A stretch of DNA of 31,523 nucleotides from JBFJVD01 sp041624375 (GTDB lineage: Bacteria > Chloroflexota > Anaerolineae > Anaerolineales > E44-bin32): positions 1 to 31,523 of the forward strand of contig JBFJVD010000010.1 of the NCBI GenBank assembly GCA_041624375.1, written 5' to 3'. How positions within the stretch are numbered: the stretch's first letter is position 1; every line of letters begins with the position of its first letter. Positions 31,203 to 31,523 of the stretch are shown here, piece after piece. Made by a program: the position numbers and the translations under genes. The notes under the pieces are model-generated. The model did not search any database. It worked only from the letters and a program-made list of their open reading frames with translations, and was not told the origin of the DNA.

Positions 31203-31523
31203 ATGGCGGAATCGACCGGACGAGTTGCACAGATTCAGGGCGCGGTCGTCGACTGCGAATTCCCGGATGGCGATCTACCCCAGGTCTATGATGCCATCGA
31301 GATTCCACGGGGCGATGGCGTTCCCCTGGTTCTCGAAGTGCAGCGTCACCTTGGCGACCGGCATGTGCGGACGGTGGCGATGGACGCCACCGATGGTCTT
31401 AAACGTGGCACGCCGGCCCGCAGCACGGGCTCCCCGATCATGGTGCCTGTCGGTCAGGAGACGCTGGGCAGGGTCTTCAATGTGCTTGGCCGTCCTGTCG
31501 ATGAGCGCGGCGAGGTCGACGCC
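31203..31523 (+). CDS. atpD: F-type ATP synthase subunit beta (N-terminal part, cut by window end)
   Basis: The first 107 codons of the catalytic beta subunit. The N-terminal beta-barrel domain is present: GRVAQIQGAVVDCEFPDG, LVLEVQRHLGDRHVRTVAMDATDGLKRG, and GQETLGRVFNVLGRPVDERG. The Walker A motif would lie beyond the end of the window. The start ATG 31203 has GGAGG 7 nt upstream. Confidence 0.96.
   Translation, partial: MAESTGRVAQIQGAVVDCEFPDGDLPQVYDAIEIPRGDGVPLVLEVQRHLGDRHVRTVAMDATDGLKRGTPARSTGSPIMVPVGQETLGRVFNVLGRPVDERGEVDA

Overview
This is a GC-rich bacterial chromosomal segment of mostly core and housekeeping genes. No insertion sequence, phage gene, integrase or CRISPR array was seen. 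Gene content is compatible with a Chloroflexota-type (Anaerolineae-like) or similar environmental bacterium: a LamG-like lipoprotein, an N-terminally anchored TPR protein, an AIM24-family protein, a fused receiver/flavoprotein, glgA-malQ and a yebC-ruvC-ruvA cluster. This taxonomic guess rests on gene content and style only and is tentative. Both tRNAs, Arg(CCG) and Pro(CGG), read G-ending codons, as fits high GC.

Layout. 68-3731 (minus): MtaB-type tRNA methylthiotransferase, a lipoprotein and a TPR protein. 3842-6956 (plus): acyl-CoA dehydrogenase with etfB-etfA, an electron-transfer unit divergent from the TPR gene. 7014-10649 (plus): glgA and malQ overlapping by ATGA, then a small zinc-ribbon protein and a YfcE-like phosphoesterase. 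10701-10776 (minus): tRNA-Arg. 10855-12015 (plus): a CrtQ/HpnB-like membrane glycosyltransferase. 12075-14333 (minus): malic enzyme MaeB. 14334-14862: a 529-bp intergenic region rich in inverted repeats. 14863-21 kb-22047 (plus): AIM24 protein, fused receiver/glutaredoxin-like/thioredoxin-reductase-like protein, cNMP-binding histidine kinase, and a transporter-HEAT-cNMP fusion. 22070-23575 (minus): tRNA-Pro and a GAF histidine kinase. 23702-25461 (plus): zinc alcohol dehydrogenase and DUF72 protein. 25549-28309 (plus): yebC-ruvC-ruvA-proC. 28501 to the end (plus): atpA-atpG-atpD, the last cut by the window edge.

The most interesting block is 14.9-22.0 kb. The fused receiver/flavoprotein keeps a phosphorylatable receiver and FAD/NAD(P) motifs, but its glutaredoxin-like CPxC position reads S-A-T-S and its thioredoxin-reductase CxxC position reads G-A-A-V; one cysteine remains in the whole protein. 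Its kinase partner carries a cyclic-nucleotide sensor. The next gene is a polytopic transporter-like protein with a HEAT scaffold and a second cyclic-nucleotide sensor. I infer a cyclic-nucleotide and nicotinamide/flavin-linked signalling module in which the flavoprotein acts as a sensor or enzymatic output rather than as a disulfide reductase.

Secondary points are a split atp locus (atpA has its own promoter and no atpB/E/F/H just upstream), candidate mini-cistrons ahead of the transporter and atpA, a possible small RNA or attenuator upstream of maeB, a long structured hairpin after the GAF kinase, and an identical 15-bp extended -10 sequence in two promoters.
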